This document shows, piece after piece, positions 9,283 to 15,721 of a DNA stretch of 25,728 nucleotides. Within the stretch, counting starts at the first letter, position 1; every line of letters starts with the position of its first letter. The stretch spans positions 1 to 25,728 of the IMG/VR virus record IMGVR_UViG_3300010392_000884, one strand, 5' to 3'. The translations under genes and the position numbers were made by a program. The notes below the pieces were generated by a model. The model searched no databases. It was not told the origin of the DNA and worked only from the letters and a program-made list of their open reading frames with translations. Source of the stretch: a virus.

Positions 9283-9902
9283 TATTGTCGCCCTAAGAAC
9301 CGGCGGCGGTGGATCGTTTCAGCGATATACCCACCACCCCGTTTGAGGTTGCGTTGGTGCGCCTTGACGCGCGTTTCATTCTTGGTGAAAGCCATCTGTG
9401 CGTCGCGCTCATCTACGATGGTGAACCTGTGGCGCGTCTCGGAGACACGCTGACGGTCCTGGAAGATACGACCTGCGCGGATCATTATGTACTGACGTGC
9501 GTACTGAGGTAGCTTGTCGAATGTGTAGAGGAGTACGAGTTCGGCTTCTACGTCCGCAGTGAACACGAACGTCTCGTTGGTAACGTCGTACACGAAGCCG
9601 CCTCGCTCGACTAACTTGTCGTCGGCGTTGCCTCCAATAGGAGACGGGCGGAACATCGCAGTGTTCAAAGGGACACTAATCTTGTTCGTTGATAAGTCCC
9701 GCGAGAGGGTCATGCAGGCTTCAGTGTTGAAGGAGTGACCCTTGGTCTGAACTTCGCGGGTTACTTCTAACAGAATGGACTGAGCGGTGATCGCTTCGAC
9801 GTCCGTAAGGTTAGAGAGTGAGTTGAGCGGTGACTTCCCCACCATTGAAATGATAGTGTTCACGGCGGAAAGTTCACTCGTGGTGGAGAGTGTGTCTGTC
9901 AT
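9282..9902 (-). CDS. Tail tubular protein A / head-tail adaptor (T7 gp11-like)
   Basis: A 206-aa protein (T7 gp11 is 196 aa) with the family's N-terminal ELSAVNTIISMVGKSPLNSL (T7: [20 protein letters not shown]), then QTKGHSFNTE (T7: QSRGWTFNIE) and RGGFVYDVTN (T7: RGGYVYDRTS). It forms the ring between portal and nozzle. The ATG has GAGGAA seven bases upstream, just downstream of the terminator that ends the capsid transcript, so tail expression presumably depends on terminator read-through. Confidence 0.93.
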   Translation of the reverse strand: MTDTLSTTSELSAVNTIISMVGKSPLNSLSNLTDVEAITAQSILLEVTREVQTKGHSFNTEACMTLSRDLSTNKISVPLNTAMFRPSPIGGNADDKLVERGGFVYDVTNETFVFTADVEAELVLLYTFDKLPQYARQYIMIRAGRIFQDRQRVSETRHRFTIVDERDAQMAFTKNETRVKAHQRNLKRGGGYIAETIHRRRFLGRQ

Positions 9903-9917
9903 GGGTTCCTCAAAGTG

Positions 9918-9960
9918 AAAAAAAGGGGACCATCAGCCGGAGAGAAAACTGATGATCCCC
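9918..9960 (-). terminator. Intrinsic terminator after the capsid gene (T-phi-like)
   Basis: Reading the minus strand, GGGGATCATCAG is followed by a 12-base loop and CTGATGGTCCCC, a 12-pair stem that includes one G-T wobble, then seven T residues. It lies about 50 bases beyond the capsid stop and just before the tail adaptor gene. This is the same place as the main late terminator of T7 between genes 10 and 11. It should make capsid transcripts more abundant than those of the tail genes. Confidence 0.9.
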
Positions 9961-10009
9961 TAGAGGAGAGTGGTGGATTAAGGTTCCACCGAACCTATTC
10001 GTTCACACC

Positions 10010-10975
10010 TTAGACAGGCGTGGCCGTGCGGATTTGCGCGCATGACTCGGGACGCAGAATGTCATGACCTGTCGCGAGCTTGGCAACCATGAGGTGGCCC
10101 TGGTTCGTGATCAGGTATTCAGATTCGGTCTGCAAACCGAGCAGCCGCAACGTGCCAGCACCGGAACGGTGCGAAGCAACAGCAACGGTGTTACGGAAGT
10201 CGCCGTTGTACTTGGTGGCGATTTCCGACGCGAGGTTTCCTGTCGGCACGTGATTACACTTCACGATACGCATACCGGCACCAAACTGTGCCAAGTCGCC
10301 CGTGTTCTCGGAGCCGGAGCCACCGAAGTCACGGTTCATGAAGGACTGGTTTTCCACCAGCATGTAATACTGAGCAGGCTTCATATAGATGAAGCGGTCC
10401 TCGTCGGGAACGTCCTTCTCGTCAAAGTTCTGAGCAACGTCGAACATCGCGGTCTTGAGGTCCGCAGCGACAGTGTCAGAGTTCGTCGAGTTAAGCTGAT
10501 AACCAATCTTGTTGGTCTCGCCAGCGACGGCGGTGACGTTCGGAGTGGTTACGGCAGCACCGTTGAGCATGATTTGGAGGCGGAGCTTGTCCTGGCCAAA
10601 GGCAAGGGACTGACCCATCTCGTTCGCATACTCGGAACGGACGTCGAAGTAGTTTTCCAGTTCGTCGATTTTCGCGACGAAGGTCTTGGCGAGCAACAGG
10701 CCATCGATTTCGATGGTTGCTTCGTTGTGACCGATGGCATCACCGACAATGTAAGTACCAGGAGTGTGAAGACCTGAGGTCGTCGCACCGATGGCAGGGA
10801 ACGTAGCCGATTTACCGTTGGAGATTTCGCGTTCTACAACGCGGCCTTCTGTGACGGACTTTTCCTTAAAGCGGGAAAGCACCAAGCCCGAGAAGACTTT
10901 GAGAAATAGCGCATCGTCTCCACCGGCCTTATTGACCTGGCCAAGACGTGACGCTGTTTGATCGGGAGCAGCCAT
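10010..10975 (-). CDS. Major capsid protein (T7 gp10A-like, HK97 fold)
   Basis: A 321-aa protein, slightly shorter than T7 gp10A (345 aa). The pattern is typical of the family: LFLKVFSGLVLSRFKEKSV near the N-terminus, GKSATFPAIG, then a long helix region around ELENYFDVRSEYANEMGQSL, and an RFIYMKPAQYYMLVEN strand. It builds the icosahedral shell on the scaffold protein encoded two genes upstream. AAAGG lies ten bases before the ATG. The gene sits alone between a promoter-like site with a structured leader and a strong terminator, as expected for the most abundant virion protein. I see no slippery site for a T7-type 10B product before the stop. Confidence 0.95.
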   Translation of the reverse strand: MAAPDQTASRLGQVNKAGGDDALFLKVFSGLVLSRFKEKSVTEGRVVEREISNGKSATFPAIGATTSGLHTPGTYIVGDAIGHNEATIEIDGLLLAKTFVAKIDELENYFDVRSEYANEMGQSLAFGQDKLRLQIMLNGAAVTTPNVTAVAGETNKIGYQLNSTNSDTVAADLKTAMFDVAQNFDEKDVPDEDRFIYMKPAQYYMLVENQSFMNRDFGGSGSENTGDLAQFGAGMRIVKCNHVPTGNLASEIATKYNGDFRNTVAVASHRSGAGTLRLLGLQTESEYLITNQGHLMVAKLATGHDILRPESCAQIRTATPV

Positions 10976-10982
10976 GTTGTGA

Positions 10983-11039
10983 CTACCTTTCTTGTGAAGT
11001 TTCCAAAAGTGCCTTCGTCACTTCATCGTTCATCGTCAT
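10983..11039 (-). CDS. Possible 18-aa leader peptide upstream of the capsid gene
   Basis: In the capsid leader an ATG is followed by 18 sense codons (MTMNDEVTKALLETSQER) and a TAG that adjoins the capsid ribosome binding site (AAAGGTAG). A GGGGGA lies about nine bases upstream of the ATG. The arrangement would allow a ribosome on the leader to affect capsid initiation. It is short enough to be chance; support comes only from the ribosome binding site and from the position of the stop. Confidence 0.25.
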   Translation of the reverse strand: MTMNDEVTKALLETSQER

Positions 11040-11048
11040 CGAGGTTGT

Positions 11049-11062
11049 TCCCCCGCAGGGGA
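11049..11062 (-). other. GC hairpin in the capsid leader
   Basis: TCCCC and GGGGA pair around a four-base loop, giving a compact five-pair stem in the untranslated leader between the promoter-like site and the capsid start. No T run follows on the minus strand, so it is not a terminator. It could stabilise or structure the capsid mRNA. Confidence 0.4.
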
Positions 11063-11101
11063 GCCAAGTGTCTCTGGCGTTGATAGACGTGTGGCTTGAG
11101 C

Positions 11102-11115
11102 CTCTCTAAAGAGAG
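11102..11115. repeat. Perfect inverted repeat at the 5' end of the capsid leader
   Basis: CTCTCT-AA-AGAGAG forms a perfect palindrome about 10-20 bases downstream of the expected start of the promoter-like site at 11119-11140. On the late transcript it would form a 5' hairpin, which is a common way to protect mRNA, or a possible RNase III target. The role is inferred only from position. Confidence 0.4.
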
Positions 11116-11118
11116 ACA

Positions 11119-11140
11119 GCACAATGTTAGTGGAACCTTC
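11119..11140 (-). promoter_or_regulatory. Diverged phage RNA polymerase promoter-like site upstream of the capsid gene
   Basis: The minus strand reads GAAGGTTCCACTAACATT. It matches 12 of the first 13 positions of the two near-identical promoters at 24631-24652 and 14398-14419 (GAAGGTGCCACTATA). It differs in the TATA part, where it has ACAT. It lies in the intergenic region between the holin stop and the capsid leader, where T7 has phi10, its strongest promoter. The weaker match in the melting region leaves its activity uncertain. Confidence 0.55.
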
Positions 11141-11151
11141 CGTATACCGAT

Positions 11152-11538
11152 CTATTCAGATGCTCTCCGAGTGCCCCCACGAATGGCGGCAGTCATCTGT
11201 GCAACCTGCTCGACGCGGCGGATACCCGCAGCGGCAAGGATGATCAACGCACCGGTGCCCGATAACCAAAGAGGTAACTCTCCGAGCCGGGTGAGGCGTT
11301 CGATTGCTTTATCATCAAATAGTGGCCAGGTGAAAATGAACAGTATCCAGATGGTTACGAGTTCATCCTTCCAGCCGGTTGTGGTCGAGCGTGTGGCTTC
11401 GACCTCAATTGCTCTCTCGTGCTCTGCCGTGCGTTGCGCTATTGTAATCTGCGCTTGGGCACGTGCTTCAGCAACGTCTTGTCTGCGGCGAATGTAGTTG
11501 ATGCCTGCATTCACCACCAATCCAGCGAGCGACCACAT
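11152..11538 (-). CDS. Putative holin, three-TM gene-transfer-agent type
   Basis: A 128-aa membrane protein. Hydrophobic segments lie at residues 1-16 (MWSLAGLVVNAGINYI), about 60-75 (LVTIWILFIFTWPLF) and 90-106 (LWLSGTGALIILAAAGI), separated by a charged helix at 17-50. The GWKDEL just before the second segment and the GIR after the third resemble the holin-of-three-TMs family first named from the Rhodobacter gene transfer agent. A holin would open the inner membrane to let the amidase (21716-22333) reach the wall. The ATG overlaps the scaffold stop (TAATG) with only a weak ribosome binding site, so coupling is likely. In T7 the holin is encoded after the tail fibre instead. Family assignment is from memory of the pattern. 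Confidence 0.6.
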   Translation of the reverse strand: MWSLAGLVVNAGINYIRRRQDVAEARAQAQITIAQRTAEHERAIEVEATRSTTTGWKDELVTIWILFIFTWPLFDDKAIERLTRLGELPLWLSGTGALIILAAAGIRRVEQVAQMTAAIRGGTRRASE

Positions 11539-12377
11539 TAAATTGGTGACCGCTTGACTTTCGCATCTACCTTGGCGCGATAGCCTGGATTGTATTTGTA
11601 GTCATCGCTCGACATGATGCGAGCGACTTCCTCGAAGCTGGTGTACACGTCGGTTGCCTGAGCACCGGTGGCGTCACCTGTGATGAGCTTCGGAGCCGAA
11701 CCGTTGGCCGCGTCATACCGAGCCTTCAGTCCGGTTGCCGCCAGGGATGCTTGGGCTGCATCACCACTATTGACAGCGGTGTTGTAGGCAGCTTGTTCCG
11801 CAGCGGTTAAGTTCTGCGCGGCCCAGGCGGTAACCTGGCCGTACGCTTCTTCACCGCCTGTGGCCTCGAAGACCTGGCTGGTAAAGTCAGCGGCTACGGC
11901 TTGTTGACCCCTGATGTAGAAGTCAACCATTTCCCGGTTGATGCCAGCAGCCTCAAGGGCGGCGTAGCTTTCGTCCGCGAGCTTCCCATTTTGGGCAAAC
12001 TCTTGCGTGTACGCATCGAACGCACCGGCGTCACCTGTTGCCGACGTAACGGCTTCCTTGATTGCCAAGGCGTCCGTTGGGTTGGCGGCAGGGTCCGCAG
12101 GGGTGGCAGTAGGGTCCGCAGGCTTCGCCTGGTTCTGCTGCGTGTTCTGTTTCTCCAGTGCTTGATACGCGGCGAGCAAGTCTTCTTGTGACTTGAACTT
12201 ACCACCAATCAAACTTGGGTCTGGAGAAGGATCGGCAGGAGCAGGGTCTTGCGGACCCCCAACATCATTGTGAGTGTTGGCGGCTATTGCAGCCTGCCTA
12301 TCAGCGTCAGTCATGTCTTTCGCACTGATCGCCTGAGCCCCGGCGGGGCCTGGGGAGGTATTTACTTGTTGAACCAA
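11538..12377 (-). CDS. Capsid assembly scaffolding protein (T7 gp9-like)
   Basis: A 279-aa acidic, Ala/Gln/Pro-rich protein lacking hydrophobic core segments. A Pro-Ala-Asp repeat region (PADPTATPADPAANPTD) lies in the N-terminal third, and a basic tail (DDYKYNPGYRAKVDAKVKRS) ends the protein, as expected for a scaffold whose C-terminus touches the capsid. It sits between portal and capsid genes, as T7 gene 9 does. The start is TTG at 12377: AAGGAGAG lies about eight bases upstream at the end of the portal gene, while the first in-frame ATG, 21 codons later, has no such signal. Confidence 0.88.
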   Translation of the reverse strand: MVQQVNTSPGPAGAQAISAKDMTDADRQAAIAANTHNDVGGPQDPAPADPSPDPSLIGGKFKSQEDLLAAYQALEKQNTQQNQAKPADPTATPADPAANPTDALAIKEAVTSATGDAGAFDAYTQEFAQNGKLADESYAALEAAGINREMVDFYIRGQQAVAADFTSQVFEATGGEEAYGQVTAWAAQNLTAAEQAAYNTAVNSGDAAQASLAATGLKARYDAANGSAPKLITGDATGAQATDVYTSFEEVARIMSSDDYKYNPGYRAKVDAKVKRSPI

Positions 12378-12379
12378 AG

Positions 12380-13960
12380 TTAGCTCTCTCCTTGTTGTTT
12401 CACGCCCTGCTGGATTGCACCACCCACTTGCTTGAGACCTTCCGGTCCTAGTGTTTGGGCCATCTGTGCCATCTGCGCTTGCTGCTGTTCCTGAGCGATC
12501 TGTTCGTCAGACTTGACGAGACCTTCAGTATCCAGACCAATTGCCGTGGCACGTTGTTTCAGGTAGGTACCCCAATTGACATACTGCGCCACGACTTCGG
12601 GCGGAGCAGTTCGGAGAGCACCAGCGAGGAACGCTTCGAGCTTGTTAAGATCATGCCCTCTACCGAGGGCTTCAATGCCGGTCGTGATCGCAATGTCGAG
12701 ATCGATATCGGATGGTAGACGCGGTAAGTCACCTGACTTTTCCATACGGTGCTTCAGGAGCTTCACCAGCGGAAGCTGGAACTCCAAGCTCTGCACGGAA
12801 TAGACACCACCGAGGGCGTCTTCAAGTTCCTGCGCCATGAACCGGATTTCCTCAGCGGTGACACGTTCGGCGTCGCGCTGTATCGCGGTGTGTAGCAGGA
12901 AGGCAAAGGACAGTCGTTGTTCAAGCGCGGTAAGACGTTCGGCGGCGACCCGCAAGTCGATGGACTTCTGTATTTGAACAGTGCCAATGTCTTCTTCGCG
13001 ACCCTCAATGACCGCAAGGTTGTCGGCTTCAACCACGTCGTCAATATCTGTAGTACCGCCAGGGCGGACGAGGATAACGACTTTGGCTGATGCAGCGGCA
13101 GCTTCACCAATGGCCTTCGAGAGACCTTCGACTTCGATAAGATCACCGAGGTATTCCTCAATGTACCCGCGACCGTAGTCTTCACCGTGAATACGGGTGA
13201 AGGTCAGGGCGAGGTAGGGCGTCTTGTCTTTCGGATAGAAGCCTTCGCTTTCAGGGACCACTTGGCCTCGGAGTTCTTGGAAGACCTTCCACTTACCTTC
13301 ATCGAATTGAATGTATGTGAACAGATCAACTTCAGCTTCGGGGTCGGGGTCGCCGGGTTCCTCAACTCGCTCGCCAAGGATTGCTTGCGCAGTCTCAGGG
13401 AGGAACTTGGGAGCCACCTTCTCTTGAGTGATGATCTCCAGGACGTTGCCATCTGCATCGCGGCGAACCACGTAGTGGTCTAACCGGAACAGGCGAGCGC
13501 CGGAACCATCGACAGGGAAATAGAGAAGTGAGTTACCGGAAAGGATAAGCTGTCGGAGAGTTTGGAACGCAACAGTGCGCGCGCCTTCGCTCTCGAACTT
13601 TTTCATTACCATGCGTTCCATCTTGCCGAGGGTTTCCTCGACTTGGGAACGGACTTGTTCGTTCTGACGCGACAGTTCTTCTAGGAGAGAAGGGTCTACG
13701 TTGAACTTAAAGAAAGGTGCATTCGGTGGGAAAAGAGTAAGCAATAACTTCGAGGCAAGGTTATTCAAACCTCGCGCACCCACGGACTGATGTGGCGTGG
13801 GGAGTTCATTGGTACTCGTATGTGAGGAGGGAGGAAGTAGAGACGGTATTGTTAGTAAGGCAGCGTCACGGGCACGGTCCAAGAATGGTTCCCGTCTACG
13901 TTCCAATTCTAAGAACCGTTTATGGACCGCACCTGTGTGTTCGCTTGCTACATTACGCAT
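12380..13960 (-). CDS. Portal / head-tail connector (T7 gp8-like)
   Basis: A 526-aa protein (T7 gp8 is 536 aa). It carries the family's N-terminal pattern TIPSLLPPSS, SVGARGLNNLASKLLLTLFP and NAPFFKF, and a later YGRGYIEEYLGDL; the C-terminus is Gln rich. Twelve copies form the DNA entry ring. The ATG at 13960 overlaps the stop of the preceding small gene by 8 bases and has only a weak ribosome binding site. The last codons contain the Shine-Dalgarno sequence of the scaffold gene. Confidence 0.95.
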   Translation of the reverse strand: MRNVASEHTGAVHKRFLELERRREPFLDRARDAALLTIPSLLPPSSHTSTNELPTPHQSVGARGLNNLASKLLLTLFPPNAPFFKFNVDPSLLEELSRQNEQVRSQVEETLGKMERMVMKKFESEGARTVAFQTLRQLILSGNSLLYFPVDGSGARLFRLDHYVVRRDADGNVLEIITQEKVAPKFLPETAQAILGERVEEPGDPDPEAEVDLFTYIQFDEGKWKVFQELRGQVVPESEGFYPKDKTPYLALTFTRIHGEDYGRGYIEEYLGDLIEVEGLSKAIGEAAAASAKVVILVRPGGTTDIDDVVEADNLAVIEGREEDIGTVQIQKSIDLRVAAERLTALEQRLSFAFLLHTAIQRDAERVTAEEIRFMAQELEDALGGVYSVQSLEFQLPLVKLLKHRMEKSGDLPRLPSDIDLDIAITTGIEALGRGHDLNKLEAFLAGALRTAPPEVVAQYVNWGTYLKQRATAIGLDTEGLVKSDEQIAQEQQQAQMAQMAQTLGPEGLKQVGGAIQQGVKQQGES

Positions 13961-14171
13961 TCGATGGGATGCTCAGGCCGGAGCCGGAGCTATCAGCACC
14001 AGGAATGCCGAGCCCTACGCGGAGACCACGGGTACCGCGACGACGACGTTGGATCGTCTTAACGTCACGTGATACCTCTCCGATCTCAATCGCTTCCGGC
14101 GCTTGCAGCGGGGGAGGCGGAGGCGGAGGTGTGGCCTTCACTTTCGGGGTACTTGTGTCTATGAGGCACAT
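13953..14171 (-). CDS. Small tail-assembly / host-range protein, T7 gp7.3-like
   Basis: A 72-aa protein immediately upstream of the portal. It begins MCLIDTSTPKVKA, then has a run of seven prolines and ends with RRRRGTRGLRVGLGIPGADS and SGSGLSIPSNA. In T7 gp7.3 a basic stretch is likewise followed by a Ser/Gly-rich tail (SSGGGINI), and the gene is in the same place. That protein is needed for tail assembly and adsorption. I used the ATG at 14171, which has AAGGTGA nine bases upstream; a longer frame reaching 14312 would overlap the previous gene completely out of frame. Similarity is limited to the tail pattern and synteny. Confidence 0.5.
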   Translation of the reverse strand: MCLIDTSTPKVKATPPPPPPPLQAPEAIEIGEVSRDVKTIQRRRRGTRGLRVGLGIPGADSSGSGLSIPSNA

Positions 14172-14178
14172 TGAAGTT

Positions 14179-14397
14179 TCACCTTGCAGATGGTTCGCGG
14201 AGTACCGGAGTGCCAACCTGCGTGTCTGATATGCGTTCGAGATAGTCGATAACCTCTTTGACCCCGAACTTGTAACCAACCTCTCGGTCAGTTGCGTTAA
14301 GTTCAAATTCAAAAGGGAAACGCTTCCTCAAAACCTCAATCAAAGTGGGGTGGACCGGCGGTGTTAGGGACTTAGAAGTGTCTTTTGCCATCTTCAT
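14179..14397 (-). CDS. 72-aa protein of unknown function, first gene of the structural block
   Basis: The product begins MKMAKDTSKSL and contains HPTLIEVLRKRFPFEFELNA, then VGYKFGVKEVIDYLERI. It is soluble, mixed alpha/beta in appearance, and has no motif I recognise. Its ATG lies seven bases from the predicted transcription start of the promoter at 14398-14419, so a transcript from that promoter would be almost leaderless; a second in-frame ATG follows two codons later. The stop TGA overlaps the ribosome binding site of the next gene. It is the first gene read from the promoter that serves the virion block. Confidence 0.7.
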   Translation of the reverse strand: MKMAKDTSKSLTPPVHPTLIEVLRKRFPFEFELNATDREVGYKFGVKEVIDYLERISDTQVGTPVLREPSAR

Positions 14398-14419
14398 GTT
14401 ATCCTATAGTGGCACCTTC
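14398..14419 (-). promoter_or_regulatory. Predicted phage RNA polymerase promoter, copy 2
   Basis: The minus strand reads GAAGGTGCCACTATAGGATA followed by AC. It differs at a single position out of 22 from the site at 24631-24652, 10 kb away. CACTATAGG is identical to the core of the T7 promoter (CACTATAGGG), so transcription should start at the G at 14404. It overlaps the last codons and stop of the dNMP kinase gene. It separates the replication genes from the virion genes, like T7 phi6.5. Confidence 0.85.
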
Positions 14420-14986
14420 AAGCGGTTCCCCAATGATACCAGCGACTTGCTGATGTAGCTCAGTAACCGATCCGTTGTTGTCCAGGATGTAATCGAACTC
14501 CTGATGGGTCAGTACGCCCTCGCTTGAATGGAGGGTCACTTGATCCATCGTGCGCCGCATAACCTTGACGGTCGTGCCCCCGAGTTTGTTGATCAAGTCG
14601 AACTCGTTCTGGAAACGCATGTCGTCGATCACGACTTTCTTCCCCTGCCCCAAGAGATCGTCGAGGGTTGCTTCGAGGAGGTTCACCCAAAGGTCTTCGT
14701 GGATGGTCTTGCGGCCCCACTCGGTACCGAGAGTTTGCATAAGGTTCCTCGGGGTCGACTTGAGCGCCGGTATCCACTCATCCTTCAGGTCACCTTCAAC
14801 GAGGCGGGTGGCACCTTCTTGATCAACGCCTGCTGAGAACAGAAGCGCGTAGATCATGGCCTTCATGGGGTAAGCAAACTTCATCTTCTGATATCCACAC
14901 CCGGCGTTCAGGAAGTTGGCGACAGTCGTTTTGCCGTACTGAGGCGCGGGGGAATATAAGGCGATCAAGGACGTGCTGGTTGCCAT
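14399..14986 (-). CDS. Deoxynucleoside monophosphate kinase
   Basis: A 195-aa P-loop kinase. The nucleotide-binding loop is at residues 12-21 (SPAPQYGKTT), followed by AYPMKAMIYALL, TPRNLMQTLGTEWGRK, DLWVN, and VVIDDMRFQNE as the Walker B-like strand. The order fits the T4 gp1-type dNMP kinase fold, which phosphorylates dNMPs for DNA synthesis. The loop is unusual in lacking the first glycine of GxxGxGK. It follows the exonuclease gene with a 22-base overlap, so dNMPs released from host DNA would be recycled. The ATG has GGAGAG about ten bases upstream. The last seven codons also contain the phage promoter. Confidence 0.85.
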   Translation of the reverse strand: MATSTSLIALYSPAPQYGKTTVANFLNAGCGYQKMKFAYPMKAMIYALLFSAGVDQEGATRLVEGDLKDEWIPALKSTPRNLMQTLGTEWGRKTIHEDLWVNLLEATLDDLLGQGKKVVIDDMRFQNEFDLINKLGGTTVKVMRRTMDQVTLHSSEGVLTHQEFDYILDNNGSVTELHQQVAGIIGEPLEGATIG

Positions 14987-15714
14987 AGAATGATTTCTCT
15001 CCGTTTAAAGTCGTAGTCACATGCGCGCAGGATGCGAGCACAACGTGCTTGTATGAGGGCGTCGTCTTCAGTCAGCCCCCGGCTTTCGTAGGTCGCAACA
15101 ATCGCGGCCCAAGGGTCTTCTGCGTCTTCGAGTATCTTGGTTGCCTTCACAGGACCGATGCCGGGACAACCGAAGTAGTTGTCCACGCGATCACCCATGA
15201 GTGTTTGCAGAAGGTGGAAGTGTTCAGCATGCTCGACAGTAATCGTCTGTACCCCGAGCTTTGACTTGCGGGGGTTATAGAGCTTGCCGGGGATTGTCTG
15301 CATATCCTTGTCCGCAGATACGATACACTTACGCCCCTTGATCACTTCGTCGCCGGACATGAAGATGCCCATGACGTCGTCAGCTTCCATCCCTTCCTTG
15401 AAAGCAATCTTGAACTCGGTGTAACAGGCGTCCAGGAGTTCCTGGAAGATCACCGGCTTCACCGAACGGTTCGCTTTGTAGGTAGGGAAGAAGTCTTTGC
15501 GGAAGCAATGCCCACGGTCGGTCATACAGATCAGCGCGTCGGCAGTGAACTTCTCTTTGAGGTTGTCTACCTCTTGCACCATCGAAGCCACGGCTTGATC
15601 CAGGTCGGCAACCTTGAGGTTGTCGCCTTCATCGAAGCTGTGATCTTCTTCGGCACCAAAGGCATGCTGATAGACGAGGATATCCCCGTCGATCAGTAAC
15701 GTCTTGTCCGTCAT
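14965..15714 (-). CDS. 5'-3' exonuclease (T7 gp6 / FEN family)
   Basis: A 249-aa nuclease with the metal-binding acidic motifs in order: IDGD (8-11), EADD (110-113), SADKD (133-137) and GDRVDN (174-179), then the helix-hairpin-helix CPGIGPVKATK. These define the FEN/5' nuclease family. In T7 the equivalent removes RNA primers, degrades host DNA and aids recombination. I chose the ATG at 15714, which has AAGGAG just upstream and gives MTDKTLLIDGD; a longer frame to 15795 would extend into the polymerase gene. It is one of a tight run of polymerase, exonuclease and dNMP kinase. Confidence 0.93.
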   Translation of the reverse strand: MTDKTLLIDGDILVYQHAFGAEEDHSFDEGDNLKVADLDQAVASMVQEVDNLKEKFTADALICMTDRGHCFRKDFFPTYKANRSVKPVIFQELLDACYTEFKIAFKEGMEADDVMGIFMSGDEVIKGRKCIVSADKDMQTIPGKLYNPRKSKLGVQTITVEHAEHFHLLQTLMGDRVDNYFGCPGIGPVKATKILEDAEDPWAAIVATYESRGLTEDDALIQARCARILRACDYDFKRREIILWQPARP

Positions 15715-15721
15715 GATCTCC

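Noticed and set aside
10064-10777. A 237-codon open frame on the plus strand across the capsid gene
   Set aside because: Antisense shadow of the capsid gene, caused by its codon bias; no ribosome binding site or domain was seen.
14172-14312. A 47-codon upstream extension of the gp7.3-like gene
   Set aside because: It runs out of frame through the 72-aa gene, and the ATG at 14171 has its own ribosome binding site.
14803-14818. GAAGGTGCCACCC within dNMP kinase, resembling the promoter
   Set aside because: It matches only GAAGGTGCCAC and lacks the TATA core; it is mid-gene and explained by the codons for EGAT.
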